64,000 nucleotides of DNA, from the NCBI GenBank assembly GCA_965644295.1, contig CBFFRP010000015.1, forward strand, positions 1 through 64,000. Direction: 5' to 3'. The translations under genes were made by a program, and so were the position numbers. The DNA comes from Paraphysomonas bandaiensis (taxonomy: Eukaryota; Chrysophyceae). Shown here piece by piece: positions 1 through 11,800 of this stretch. Within the stretch, counting starts at the first letter, position 1. Each line of letters starts with the position of its first letter. The notes under the pieces were generated by a model. It ran no database searches. It saw only the letters and a list, made by a program, of their open reading frames with translations, and was not told the DNA's origin.

Positions 1-123
1 TAGAGCTTTGAAATTGTGGTCAAAATGACCACAATTTCTATTAAGGAGCCAGGCGCCATATCCATATAGATAGAGAATAAAAAGTGTGTATCATTGTAGT
101 GTAGACCCATATTGTTGAGCTTG

Positions 124-642
124 ATGGAAGAAACTCCGGCAAGAAGACTCGCCTTGCTGCCGGAGACCATCTCCCAGTCGGAGATGGTGACTGTATCATT
201 TAACACCCCACAGTTCGAGCGGACGTTGCGTTGCTTCGAAATTCAAGACATGCGCGTGGTGCACAGCTCTGACTTTTTTGATTTTCTGTTTGCGGCGTTC
301 CCATCCAGTAGAAATATTGTCCACTCACGTAGCAGTGCGCGCAAAAGATTTGCGAGGCATTTTCCGCAGCGGACTTGCCACTACATCAAAGATGTGGACG
401 GAGGGGGCAGCGTATTGAAGGGGGCTTTCTACCCACTAGAATCAGCAACATATTTCATAGACACATTTAATCTTCCCGGCAATGAGAGACTTGTGTATCG
501 ACAGCTGGTTGCATCGTCTTTTCAGAACTCCCAGTGTCCAGGACTGCTGACCCTGGACACCCCCATGTGGGGCCCAATACTGTTATCGGGGCTGCATCTA
601 GCACTTCCGATATCTCGGGTGGGCGAAGCAATACATCTATAA
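124..642 (+). CDS. Unrecognised ORF, possible 5' exon of the downstream transposase-like gene
   Basis: An open frame of about 172 codons from the first ATG (124). I do not recognise the protein. It has a basic central part, no visible signal peptide or membrane segment, and no clear domain motif. It lies on the same strand and just upstream of the transposase-like gene (exons from about 868), so it could be its first exon, but I found no donor site in the right phase. It may equally be a separate short gene or a remnant of the same element. Between 643 and 867 I see only AT-rich sequence. Confidence 0.3.
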   Translation: MEETPARRLALLPETISQSEMVTVSFNTPQFERTLRCFEIQDMRVVHSSDFFDFLFAAFPSSRNIVHSRSSARKRFARHFPQRTCHYIKDVDGGGSVLKGAFYPLESATYFIDTFNLPGNERLVYRQLVASSFQNSQCPGLLTLDTPMWGPILLSGLHLALPISRVGEAIHL

Positions 643-867
643 TAAATACTGGTAACATCATGGCATACATGCATGCTAATATTATGTAGAACGCATTTAT
701 GTTTACACTGTAGGTATGAATTTGTCACTATATATATGCATAGTTGTAGAACTCAACACATACATACTTATAAACAAACTCATTACATCATATACTGTAT
801 GCACGCTAATATGTAGTCATTCATGATATCATTGTTGTTACTATTACACTGACCACATATACATCAG

Positions 868-3800
868 ATCATATTCCAAATATAAGTGGGGCTAAGCGAA
901 AGATTGATACGGCATTCACTGCAGGTAAGAAATTATAAACAATTACCAAGTAGATAACTAGAGCTCACAACATAACACCCTACTATTATTATTAGCTACA
1001 TAATATATTTTATATATCGCTCATTGCTATATACTCTCGATCAACCACCATATATATTTTAATATAATATTGTTTTATGGCAATTTAGAAATTCCGAGAA
1101 TTGGAAAAAAGTATGAGGCTGTGTCTGATTTAAAAAAGCAAACAAAGCACAGAATGAAGGTATGCCTTGTAGATATTATATATAGCTACGCATGTATAGT
1201 AGTATAAATTATTTCTGTTTGAATAGACATGGGTAACGAGGCATTTCATTGACGTTGCAAAGACATTAAAAGCTGGACAGGAGGATATTCCAGGGGTTAT
1301 ACAATTAGGTGTGCAAGGTGTGGAGGAGAAGCTGCATGAACGTATTGTTTCCCCCCACACTATTGAACCCTCTTCGATAGTAAATGATACTGAAGATAAT
1401 TCAATGGTGCTGGCCTACAGAGTAAACACAGAGCTAGCTACTGCCGCATCAAAGAGCGTGGCACAGGCCCTTCTGTCTACAGTGTCAACTACTGGAGAAA
1501 TGACACAGGCTACATTGGCCGAAAGATTTAAATGCTCTATGCGTCAGGTTAAAAAAGCAAAACGACAAGCCAAGATTAAAGCACCCGGTGTAGCACCGGT
1601 AACAGTACGCAGGCGCACTTTAAATCGTGTTTCTTCCGATCGTCTGAAGAGTGTTGTCAATTTTTTATTGTACGGTGAAGGATGCACGTATGCACCGGCA
1701 TGCCAAAAATACTACAGCAAAAAGGTGGGAGTAAAGTATATTCTTCGTGAATCCTGCCAACAAAGTGTTCAAGCATGCCGGGCGTACATGATAGCAGAGG
1801 GTGTTCGTCCATTGGGACATACCTTGTTGCACAAACTCTTCAAACATCCAGCCTTTACGACACAGGCTCCGGAGGAATGCACATGCAGTATGTGCTTGGA
1901 CTACGGGCATTTTGTTGTTGTTGATGAGCTTCCAGAAATTTTGAATTGCATGGAAGAGGCGTGGAAGACAGCATTCCCGAATGAAGCTGGTGATGTGACA
2001 CTGGTGTTCAAACATTTGCGTGTACGCGTCACTAATTTAGGTGCTTATATGATGGGCCCAGGTACTAATTCTTTTTTAATAATTATTGCATGCTTCTAAT
2101 TTGCAACACAGATATGGAAAGACATTTTCAATTACAAGCTGATCAAGTATGCAGATGTCTAACGACAGCCCTCAAGTCGTCACACGATCCGGCATGCATG
2201 CTGCATTGCACCCATGCATCAGTAGGAAACCCCACTGTGCTGGGTTGTGAGGGTTCCCGCCAGGACGAGAACAACTTTTGCCAGTATTGTGCCAAAATTA
2301 TATCACTTCGGCAGAGACATTTCAGCTGTGCCACTCCAAACTGCAGTAATAAGTCTCATTGTATTTGTGTTAGACAACACAATCTAATGCAAATAGAAAG
2401 CGAGATGTGGGTCTGCAGTGCATGTGCCATGAATTTGCAAAGTCTTACCCACTCTCCTGCATGTGCCAACTGTTTGGAACAATATCAACTTATTACAGAC
2501 ATCACACAAAACTTGAATGCCTTGATGGAATTGGATGCATCGAAGAATCTTCGACAGAGTTTGAAATTCCTACAATACAGGATGAGTGTGGTCTGCAAAA
2601 AATTGGATAATTTACGAGGGCACAAGGCTCGAGTAGTGGCACATAAGAGCAACTTTAGGCGAGTTCTGGGATTAATTTCAACTGACTGTAGCAAGTGTCT
2701 AGTACACTCAGATTATAGCAGCAAAATTAGCTTGAAGCCGCACCGTACCAGAACAGCCGAACAAGGTATCAAGGTTGTAGCACATATTTCAGTACTGACT
2801 TATAAATACCCTTCGTTGGATATCCGCCAGAGCTATACTGACACAGACTTTGACGCAGTATATGGCCCCTTTGACCCTGTCAAGGAGGGAGACCTTTTTG
2901 AAGAGAATATCCAGACGTTATGTGACGACGCTTCCTTAGACTGGACTCATGCTACCGCAACATTAGAGTGTGACATCAGGTGGATAAGAACACATCGCCC
3001 GTGGCTGAAAAATCTATATCGAGCAACAGATAACGTCGATTACTACAAGTCAACTTTGCCACTTTGTGCTTTGGTAGATATGAATGAACACTTGAAAACG
3101 ACTGCTACTGATGACACGAGCATTCGTATCCTGGAGAATTTTGGTGAGGAGCCTGGACATGGGAAATGTCGATCCGATACCATCACTGCTTTTATCAAAG
3201 GGACTGTAAAGAGGGCAAGAAATGATGGAAAGAGTTTTGTCAATGCCGCTGATGTTGTCAACGAACTTCAACAAAAATCCCCTGTTGGGTATCATGTTCA
3301 AGAGATGCTTCTACCTCGACACAAAAAGTCTGTCAGAGCAACATCCGCCATCAAAGGGATCAGCGACATAATTGGGTATAAGTTCTTGCCTTCAGCGGTT
3401 GTTTTGCAGGAAGTACCACCCTTGGGAAAAGGAGTTATATTACCTTACACAGTAAGTGTAATAATCTGCTGTTTAATAATTCTTTTCAACACTAATACTG
3501 CCGTCTGATAATGCTAATTTTTTGAGTAGGATCTTGTAAGTAAGCGTAGAGGTGTGATGTCTCTAGTGCCAACCGGGGCACATATTGTTGAGTCATCAGT
3601 GCAGTCTGTTGAAGCAATTAGTCGACAACTATTACCGAAGCCGACTCACGAAACAAGGCTCAAAATTAAGAGGGCGGTTCAACAGAGAAAGCTTGACGCA
3701 AAGACGAAGAGATTAATGAAAGATCGAATGGAGTGTGATAGAGTAGAGTCCGTATTAAGCCAGTACAAACCTACTATTCCCTCTGCACGGTCGACAGACT

Positions 3801-4468
3801 CTTCCTCAACGTCAGCTACTGTGGAAACTCATTCCACGACTCGCAAATTTCCGACACCTGTAGTCCGAATTCTAGATCTGCTGGATTCTGGCATGAAATC
3901 TCATCCCTCGAACATACTGCTAGGTGGGAAAATGGATATATCACAGAAAGAGATAAGCATCAGAATATCTTCCTTACAGGAATTACCCCAAATGGATGTT
4001 CAAGGGAACGTTGTCTCGAAAGTTAGTTGCTCTTCAATCAATGCCGCGACGATTTCAGTGGGAATAAAGTTGCACAAAGTAAATGACATAGTGATCAGTG
4101 CAGCCCATCTCCACGAGGGTATGGTTGAATTTTTACATAGGACATTTTCCTGTGAAAACGATTCTCTCATTTGTCATTTCACCATGGGACCTCGGAAAGT
4201 ATTTCCCCTCAGTCCAGGATATGCCCGTCGACTAAACAAGGAAAACATACTGGAATCATTTACTGAAGAAATGAAAGACTGGTTGACAATACAGTATGAT
4301 ATGCCTGATAAAAGACAGGCTCCGACAATCCGACGGTACATGAAATTACACTTTGTAGAGCCTTGGAAATGGCTTACTGTTGGTCAGATTTCCTCTTGGA
4401 TTAGCATGAAAACGAGAGAGAAAAATAACGCCCCTTTAGTCCTTCCGTCTCCAGAAATCGTACGATAA
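868..4468 (+). CDS. DDE-type transposase-like protein with PHD-like zinc finger (multi-exon)
   Basis: Exons I can join in one frame: about 868-924, 1090-1159, about 1228-2061, 2112-3451 and 3530-4468. Introns of 50 and 78 nt at 2062-2111 and 3452-3529 keep phase exactly. The N-terminal part carries a helix-turn-helix-like basic stretch and a CSMC pair. Exon 4 opens with a C-x2-C..C-x4-C..H..C-x2-C PHD-like finger (about 2278-2430). Three blocks then resemble the catalytic blocks of a DDE-type transposase-like family common in cnidarian and mollusc genomes: HSDYSSKISL (first Asp), RATDNVDYYKSTL (second Asp), and EEPGHGKCRSD followed by an IK..VKR segment. The C-terminal exon is basic, then unrecognised. 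No terminal inverted repeats were found, so this could be a domesticated host gene or an element whose ends I missed. The true start is uncertain. Family assignment is from memory of motif patterns. Confidence 0.6.
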
Positions 4469-5089
4469 TTGTAACACATTTATGAATGATAATAACCTTA
4501 AGTAGTACAAACAGAAGTTGACATTATTTATTTTGCTAAGGTTTGCTCTTCTCAATTGATAAGATGAAATTATAAACATTACATGATAAAGAACCTAAGT
4601 TGAATTCGATATGTTCACAACCACTCATTTACTACTATAGTGTACAACCACACACTCAGTAATCGTATCCTGTATAGTCACCAACTTATATTTCAGTTTC
4701 ATACTACTCAATATAATGTACTAATTATATATCTTTCGATCCTTGCATCTCACATAATACTGCACTCAATTGCAAGTATATAGAATCTTCAGATCTCAAC
4801 AAGTACAAATCAAAAAAAGGTATCTGGTACAATCAAATCTAAGAAGTAAAAACAATAATATATAAATATACGCTTAACAAACATTAAGATAAATATGTTA
4901 ACATTCAATAAACAGCATCATCCATTGTTTCACCTTATTATTAAGTCCTTGTAGCAGGGCTAGGGAACAATATATTGCAATACTGTTGTTAAATAGGGTT
5001 GTATCGACGGAGTATCCGTACATATGAGTATCACGTAGCACTAATCAGTAAGTAAACACATCCGTAGATTCCAGTTTTAGTATTAGTCA
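4469..5089. other. Intergenic spacer with one dispersed repeat half-site
   Basis: AT-rich, no coding evidence. At 4953-4985 it holds AGCAGGGCTAGGGAACAATA followed by TATTGCAATA, one end of the inverted-repeat element seen complete at 33998-34118 and again at 41671-41700. Confidence 0.6.
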
Positions 5090-5530
5090 TTAAAATCACA
5101 TGATATCCAAAACCACTACTGCATTGGCGTTCAAGTGTATTGGAAGTACATACTACAAGACTCGTGCACCTGTACATAGATATTTCAATCTTTCATTTCT
5201 TAATTTTATTAGCTCACTGAAGAAACCACTACTGTCTGAACGGAGATATATTCTAACAGCATCTTTCCCAGATCTTGTCAACTCAAATTCTTCGCCTGCT
5301 TGGATTTTTTTTAATTCCATTCTCAGAATTCGGATCACTAGCAATGGAACTGTTTTCTTTAAAGCAGGTTTGGGATACCTAGCCCCGAAGTCCATCAATA
5401 AGCCGTCAAAAATGTTCCGGTCTTCATAAAGATTCACTTGACTAGAGTCTCCTGTTTGAAGTAGCTTAGACACGCTTTCAAACTTTCTCAGGTCGTCTAC
5501 AAGCAAAGCTCTGGGGGCTTGTGGGGTGGT
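5090..5530 (-). pseudogene. hAT transposase relic
   Basis: A minus-strand frame at 5506-5153 reads as the late part of a hAT-type transposase: an LQ..NLYEDRNIFDGLL block (compare the family's LQ..VR.LFD motif), then KIQAGEEFELT followed by A. After its stop, a shifted frame near 5110-5150 still reads CTSNTLER, close to the PTSN.ERLFS motif that normally follows. The frameshift, the stop and the absence of a start or the rest of the transposase mark it as a decayed copy. Family knowledge is from memory; a profile search with Dimer_Tnp_hAT would settle it. Confidence 0.5.
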
Positions 5531-6252
5531 CCATACCGGTGCCTATGGTATTACAGAAAATAAAATAGGGGTACTTAATATTAAAATGTATTAAATCACA
5601 TATATATATGGTAATGTAATGTTATAGAAAAATATATTAGACACATGGTTTATAATGTACCGGAAGTCTTCTTTGCACTCTGGGGGTGATCTATGGGCGT
5701 CTGGGGTGGCACGTGTCGGTGCATGTGATAGCGGTACAATTAGAAGAAAAATATGTTTAATACGTATATAAATGCTAAATTACGGCTTCATTAACAATGT
5801 ATATATAGTCTACAATGTATCTGTCGTGTTGGTCACCCTCTGAGGGTCGTCCAACGGCTCCTGGGGGTTGCAATCTATAGGAGGCTGATATCTGTATTGT
5901 TATGACATATTACAATAATATCTTTCGATAAAATCATCTATTTCTTAGATCATACGCTGCCATAGCAAATATACTTATGATGTATGCACTTTAATGTCTC
6001 TGTGAAGGTGGTACATGCTGTCGAGCTGTAAGTGATGACTGTATCTGATAATTCCATACATATATTCAGAGTCTCATCTCCTGTTCCACTGTATTGTATA
6101 CCGGTATACAGCAGTATACTCATACGTGAAAATGGTGGTGATGGTGAGTGTGAGTTTGGGTGTGGTGATGATGAGTGCCTGTTTTTTAGGTCGAGTGGGA
6201 CCATCTACGGTCCTACAAGTGGAAGGCTGGTCCACTTTGTCGAAAAACGTCT
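5531..6252. other. Spacer with three degenerate GC-richer copies of a short motif
   Basis: Otherwise AT-rich DNA contains three similar islands (about 5508-5560, 5670-5735, 5830-5885), each with a CTCTGGGGG-like start and a TGGGGTGG..CGGTGC-like end. They may be decayed repeat units. No gene is supported. Confidence 0.35.
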
Positions 6253-7089
6253 CCATACATACATACATACATACATACATACATACATACATACATACAT
6301 ACATACATACATACATACATACATACATACATACATACATACATACATACATACATACATACATACATACATACATACACACACACACATACATACATAC
6401 ATACATACATACATACATACATACATACATACATACATACATACATACATACATACATACATACATACATACATACATACATACATACATACATACATAC
6501 ATACATACATACATACATACATACATACATACATACATACATACATACATACATACATACATACATACATACATACATACATACATACATACATACATAC
6601 ATACATACATACATACATACATACATACATACATACATACATACATACATACATACATACATACATACATACATACATACATACATACATACATACACAC
6701 ACACATACATACATACATACATACATACATACATACATACATACATACATACATACATACATACATACATACATACATACATACATACATACATACATAC
6801 ATACATACATACATACATACATACATACATACATACATACATACATACATACATACATACATACATACATACATACATACATACATACATACATACATAC
6901 ATACATACATACATACATACATACATACATACATACATACATACATACATACATACATACATACATACATACATACATACATACATACATACATACATAC
7001 ATACATACATACATACATACATACATACATACATACATACATACATACATACATACATACATACATACATACATACATACATACATACA

Positions 7090-7121
<32 letters not shown>

Positions 7122-7150
7122 CATACATACATACATACATACATACATAC
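6253..7150. repeat. (CATA)n tetranucleotide array, about 0.9 kb
   Basis: Near-perfect tandem CATA/ACAT units for about 898 bp, interrupted by two short CA runs (about 6376-6390 and 6694-6706) and one ATAT slip near 7117. Long frames reading YIHT or MYVC repeats across it are artefacts of a repeat without stop codons. The array ends about 190 bp before the start codon of the LRR/kinase/TIR gene. Confidence 0.97.
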
Positions 7151-7342
7151 CGTGACTGTATACTGCCGTATAATGGTATAGTTGTCCTGCGTTGGACATA
7201 TTTGGAGTATCACTCTCATCTCTATCTGCAGATGTCCACATGGAGTATAAATGCGCACAGATATCTTCATATATATATATATAAATAGAGAGAGAGCATA
7301 GAGAACTAACTACTCAATATCATTCATATCACACACTTCACT

Positions 7343-10340
7343 ATGACTGAAAGTGTTCCTATTGACTTCAGTCGTGTAAGACTCATGAATTTAGAGGACT
7401 TGAAATGGCATGGACCGAACTCCACTCTAAAACCACGAAGAAGATCACGTAATAAATCATCCGCATCTACAACACCAGCATTTCATCCAGATGAGAATGA
7501 ATGGAAACAACCAAAACGATATCAATCTGTTGATATAGATGCAGTGTGTATGTCTGTTATTGCAGGGGACTTACATACACTGGATCTCACAAATCAAGCG
7601 ATTGATGATAATAAATTAAACACTATTATCGATCTATTGAATAATTCTACACATATTTGTAAGTTAAATACTTTAATATTAACGAAAAATCAGATATCAT
7701 CCAGTGGAATTGATGTTATTACGGAATCGTTGTTAATTGCATCTTACAAAGCCCAAGAAGGTCAGCATCACTGGGCACAATACCTTCAAAAGCTACATGT
7801 GAATCACAACGACATTGATGAAAATGGTGGGTTAATGCTACTACAAGCATTATCAACTGGGGCACACACTTTGTCACTGCAACGGGTCGACGTATCATGG
7901 AATAATATCTCATTATCCACAAGACTGAAAATTGCAAAAGAATTGTTGGGGATCACTAATCGTCTTCATAAAGTAGCATCGGCTCTGTTATTGAATCCTC
8001 CAGAGCTATACTTACATGGTCAAGTATTTAAAGATGAAGGTATTGAGGAATTATGTAGACTGCTACACGAGAACTCCGTTATTCAACGCCTATTTCTGGG
8101 TGATAATGACATTCATATGGAAGGTAGATAGTTTATTTCAGATGTAGCAGCCCGTTAATGTTTATTTTGTTTGTAGGGGCTGATGCACTTCTAAAACTGC
8201 TGGAAAATAACTTCACATTAACTTATATAGACCTGGAGGAAAACTACGAGTTGCACCCAACGCATAAGGAACGAATAGGAGCTTTTTTGATTCGAAATAG
8301 ATCTCTTGGAGATCTATATTTAGGACGATACATGGTTGAAGAAGACCCCCTAGTTCACAGATCAAATACTAGCGTGGTAATGTTTGCTAAGGACATGAAA
8401 ACTACACCTCCCACGAAAGTAGCACTAAAAAAATGAAGCATGTGGATGAGTTTAGACGTGAGTTGGAGAGCCGATTTATAGAAGCAGACAACCAATTGGC
8501 AGAGTGTGTGATTGAGGTACTTGGATGGCACATTCCAGAAGAGTTCAAGTCGGAGTGTTTTCCTGCAATGCATTTGAACCGCAGAAATAACGGTGACTGT
8601 GAAATGTGTGTCCTTGTTATGCCACGTGCAGCACGATCTCTTTGGCATTCGCTAGGTAGTGAAAGGATAGCACGATATAGTATGGATACATCTCTTGCTA
8701 TATTGCGACAGGTTGTTGAACAAGTTCGCGATTTACATTCCTCAGGGCTTGTGCATTGTGACATAAAACCCAGAAATATACTTGTAACAGAAACTAACTC
8801 TCATGTGCTATGCGATATGGATGCCGCTGTTCCATTGCACACTGTACGACCCGACCATCTGAAATGGAGCTCAGCTTACGCACCTCCTGAACTCATGCGA
8901 CATCTGAACTGCTCTGACAATGATAAAACCGCATTCATCGTATTACCGAGTTTTGACGTTTGGTCTATTGGAGTTATATTGTTTGAACTATGCACTGGGC
9001 GTCATTTGTTTTCACAGGACCTCAGTGATGATAGTGTTGTAGACGTATCTGATATATCAAGGATATGCTTGTGGCAATCAATTAATGATTCCCTTCTTGA
9101 AAATGTAATGCCTGGTGAAACCGAGGATAACCGAAAAAATGAAATTCAACATTTAATTCGTTGGTGCTTACAAGGTAACCCCTTCAATCGTCCTTCGATC
9201 GAGCAAATCTTAGACCATTGCATTTTTGGTGGTCAGTCAACTGTCCCACGCGATAATTACATTACAATTCCCTCTGAGTTGGATGGTGTTTTGCTCTCAC
9301 CCATAATAGAACAAAACGGGGCCCGTATGAAGTACCATACCTTTATATCACACTACCAAGCGGAGGCTTCAGGAGACGTTGGTACTTTATATCACATGTT
9401 GCATAGGTTGGGGGTACACATGTGGCGTGACATGAATACTCTAAGCTTGACGGATGATGCCATGAGACAAGGAGTATATGACAGTGATGTGTTTATACTA
9501 TTCCTTACTAATGCCGCATTAAGTCGATATTTCTGCTTAAAAGAAGTAACTTGGGCTTTGGAATTCGGAAAGCCTATTATAATTGTGGTGGAAGAAGACG
9601 AACGCTTGTGGTCATGGGACATTAACCGCTGGACTGAAGATAAGTGTTGTCGCATACCTGGAAGTTTAAGCAACTGGACAACAGGTTGGCTGCAGCATAA
9701 TTACACTGATATTTTCCGAAATCATCGGGTTGTTCATGACCTAATACACCGTTATTCTAAAGATGGATTGATGTTACCGTTCCGAAGAAGGGAGTTTGAG
9801 GTAAATGCACTAGTGAAGAAAATAATACATCAATCGTCGTCCTCTGCCGGAGTCTGTTGGAAACTACCGTTACGTTCCACAAAAGATACTTCCTTTCTTT
9901 ATATACCGAGAAATATGTACATGATAAATTCTAGTGAATCCTCTGAGTTGGCAAGTCGACTCAAAGCGGACCTATCTTTAATTTCCCATAATTATATTAC
10001 TTTGGCTAATGAGATTGATACTGCAACACATATAGTGGTGGTATTGTCTGGCTTGGTGTTAGAAGAGTGCTCGCATATACTGGATATAGCTTTGAGGTTA
10101 CATGAGACAAAAGGTATTCCCATCGTCTACATGTACTCTACTGAGCTAGGATGGGACTTCAACAAATTTTACAATGATACGGGAACTGCTGTTAAGAAAC
10201 ATATTGCCAGTAATGAAGCACTTGTTTACCGCTCACATTCCTATGAACAAGTTGCTGTGAATATTGAAATCGTTCGTCGGTTGACGTGCAATGAGCGCAT
10301 AGTACCGCACGATAATGTTGCAGTGAGAAGAAAAGTTTAA
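7343..10340 (+). CDS. LRR - divergent protein kinase - TIR protein, with a -1 frame break at an A7 run
   Basis: Exon 1 is 7343-8123 and exon 2 starts at 8177 (intron 8124-8176, phase kept). Leucine-rich repeats fill roughly residues 60-310. The kinase domain then begins in the same frame and reaches the beta-3 VALK lysine (residue 345). The frame then meets TGA at 8434. The -1 frame starting at 8433 continues without a gap (MKHVDEFRREL) through HCDIKPRN (HRD-like Asp, about residue 456), DMD in place of DFG (about 474), AYAPPE and DVWSIGV. A TIR domain follows from MKYHTFISHYQAE (about 645), with CLKEV supplying the glutamate expected of NAD-cleaving TIRs (about 717). A weaker TIR-like unit ends the protein. 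Read through the shift, the product is about 981 residues. The glycine loop is degenerate (HRSNTSVVMFAKD). The role is probably receptor-like or signalling and is not known. The break may be programmed frameshifting, a mutation or a sequencing error. Confidence 0.85.
8427..8436 (+). promoter_or_regulatory. Candidate -1 frameshift site A_AAA_AAA followed by TGA
   Basis: In the zero frame the codons are CTA AAA AAA TGA, so the A7 run forms an exact X_XXY_YYZ heptamer. Slipping back one base gives AAA AAA ATG AAG and joins kinase beta-3 to the following helix without loss or gain of a residue. The ATG overlaps the stop (ATGA), so termination-reinitiation is another formal possibility, but it would separate the catalytic lysine from the rest of the kinase. 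I could not establish a downstream RNA structure by eye. Confidence 0.5.
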
Positions 10341-11800
10341 TTATAACTAAAAGTAATAATAGAATGAGTAATAAACAAATGACAAAGACAAATTTTTGTC
10401 GTATTATACAGAATTTTAAACTATGTGCTACAGTGATTGATTATTCTCGCTATAACCTGAGATTACTACAAATAAAGAACTAATCTTAGTAGTAGTAAAA
10501 CAATGTTGCGATTATTAGAGTGTAAAGTGATGAACACTGTAGAGTGAAAATTATGAATAACAATACAAAACATAACTATCATACACAACGGAATAGATAG
10601 AAGTGTAACTGATAATGACGATCGTTATGATGACGATCATGTATCTTCAACAGATACTCTCTCTAATTCAGTTTATGATATATTTCATTGAACATTATAA
10701 CTCACAGATACAATCTCGTATTAAGCTAAATCCTAATTCTACAGATTGCGGAGGCACTGGAAGGCTGCGTATATCTAGCGCAAAATGGTAGTGTTATGAG
10801 ATATATTATTCAACCTAGTCAATTTGGTTGAATTTCCTAGTCATACTATTTTCGGTGTAAAAACCTAGTCAGAGCAATAAATGACTCAACCTAGTCAATT
10901 ATAGTACTAAACCTAGTCGTGAATTATTCTCGCATATAGGTACGCGTTACAGGCCTATAGCTTGACATTACAGGCATATAGCTACGCATTACAGAGGCAT
11001 GAGGTCATAGCAGGTGAAATAGAACCAATGCAACATACATCAGGTCAAAACAAAGCTAAAGAGCGGTATATAGCAGCATAGGCAGGACTCCATCGCTCTC
11101 TCCAATGCTGAAGTAGGCTGGTAGACCATTCTTTCTCTCAACACAATCTTCATGCATGTCCTTCAGTTACCTTTGAAAACATCGATGAAATAGATCCCGT
11201 AGTGTTATACGTGTTTCTTGCAATGCAATAAACCGATGGGTTCTATATCCTACACTATAGCTACACAGTCATACACAGCTATAATTGATAATAGATACTA
11301 AATGGTATATACTTTGGCTTATGGTGACACTCAGATATCCCCGTCTTTGAGAAACTGCAAGATGCATTGAATTTAGTCAACAGGGTCAATAGGATATTTA
11401 TTGACGATATAACTCTTCCAGAGATACTGTCCAATAAAATCAAATTGAGGTTATAGGTATATTATAAAATGGGACAAGTCATCCTAGTTCACACTCTGCT
11501 GCCAATACATACGATGACAGTTGCTGTAGTTACACCATCAGCGATACTATAGTCACGAACTAACATGCTTCGTTGTGTAGTTTCATTTAGAAGCCAATGC
11601 ACTGGATATGAGGAGAGTGAACTTATGTGTGAGGTTGACAGTGTTAGGCTATGTATATATATGTATATGTGTGCATGAGTTGCTGTGTATACTGCAGTAG
11701 ATACATATACTTATATAAGTACAATCCTGCAGTGACTTGAAGAAGCATATGGAACAAACAGAATTGAGACAAAGTGATAATAACAATATCTATCTCTAGC
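10341..11800. other. Non-coding spacer with dispersed repeats
   Basis: No coding frame is supported. About 10480-10740 is an inverted, diverged copy of about 42545-42800. Between 10812 and 10920 the motif CCTAGTC recurs five times at irregular spacing, followed by three TTACAGGCATATAGC-like units (10940-11000). Confidence 0.55.

Noticed and set aside
6032-7288. Long open frames encoding YIHT or MYVC repeats (also 22876-23338 and 48595-49711)
   Set aside because: They are stop-free readings of tetranucleotide arrays in every frame on both strands, with no family signal and no link to flanking exons.
8377-8438. A 62-nt intron (GTAATG..ATGAAG) that would repair the kinase frame
   Set aside because: It keeps phase, but the acceptor is poor compared with other introns here, and it would delete the VALK lysine and N-lobe strand that read well through the A7 shift.
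8433-10340. An independent kinase/TIR gene starting at the ATG at 8433
   Set aside because: It would lack the beta-3 lysine and N-lobe, which are encoded just upstream in the other frame.
10812-10920. CRISPR-like array
   Set aside because: The repeats are only 7-9 bp, irregularly spaced, and the DNA is eukaryotic.
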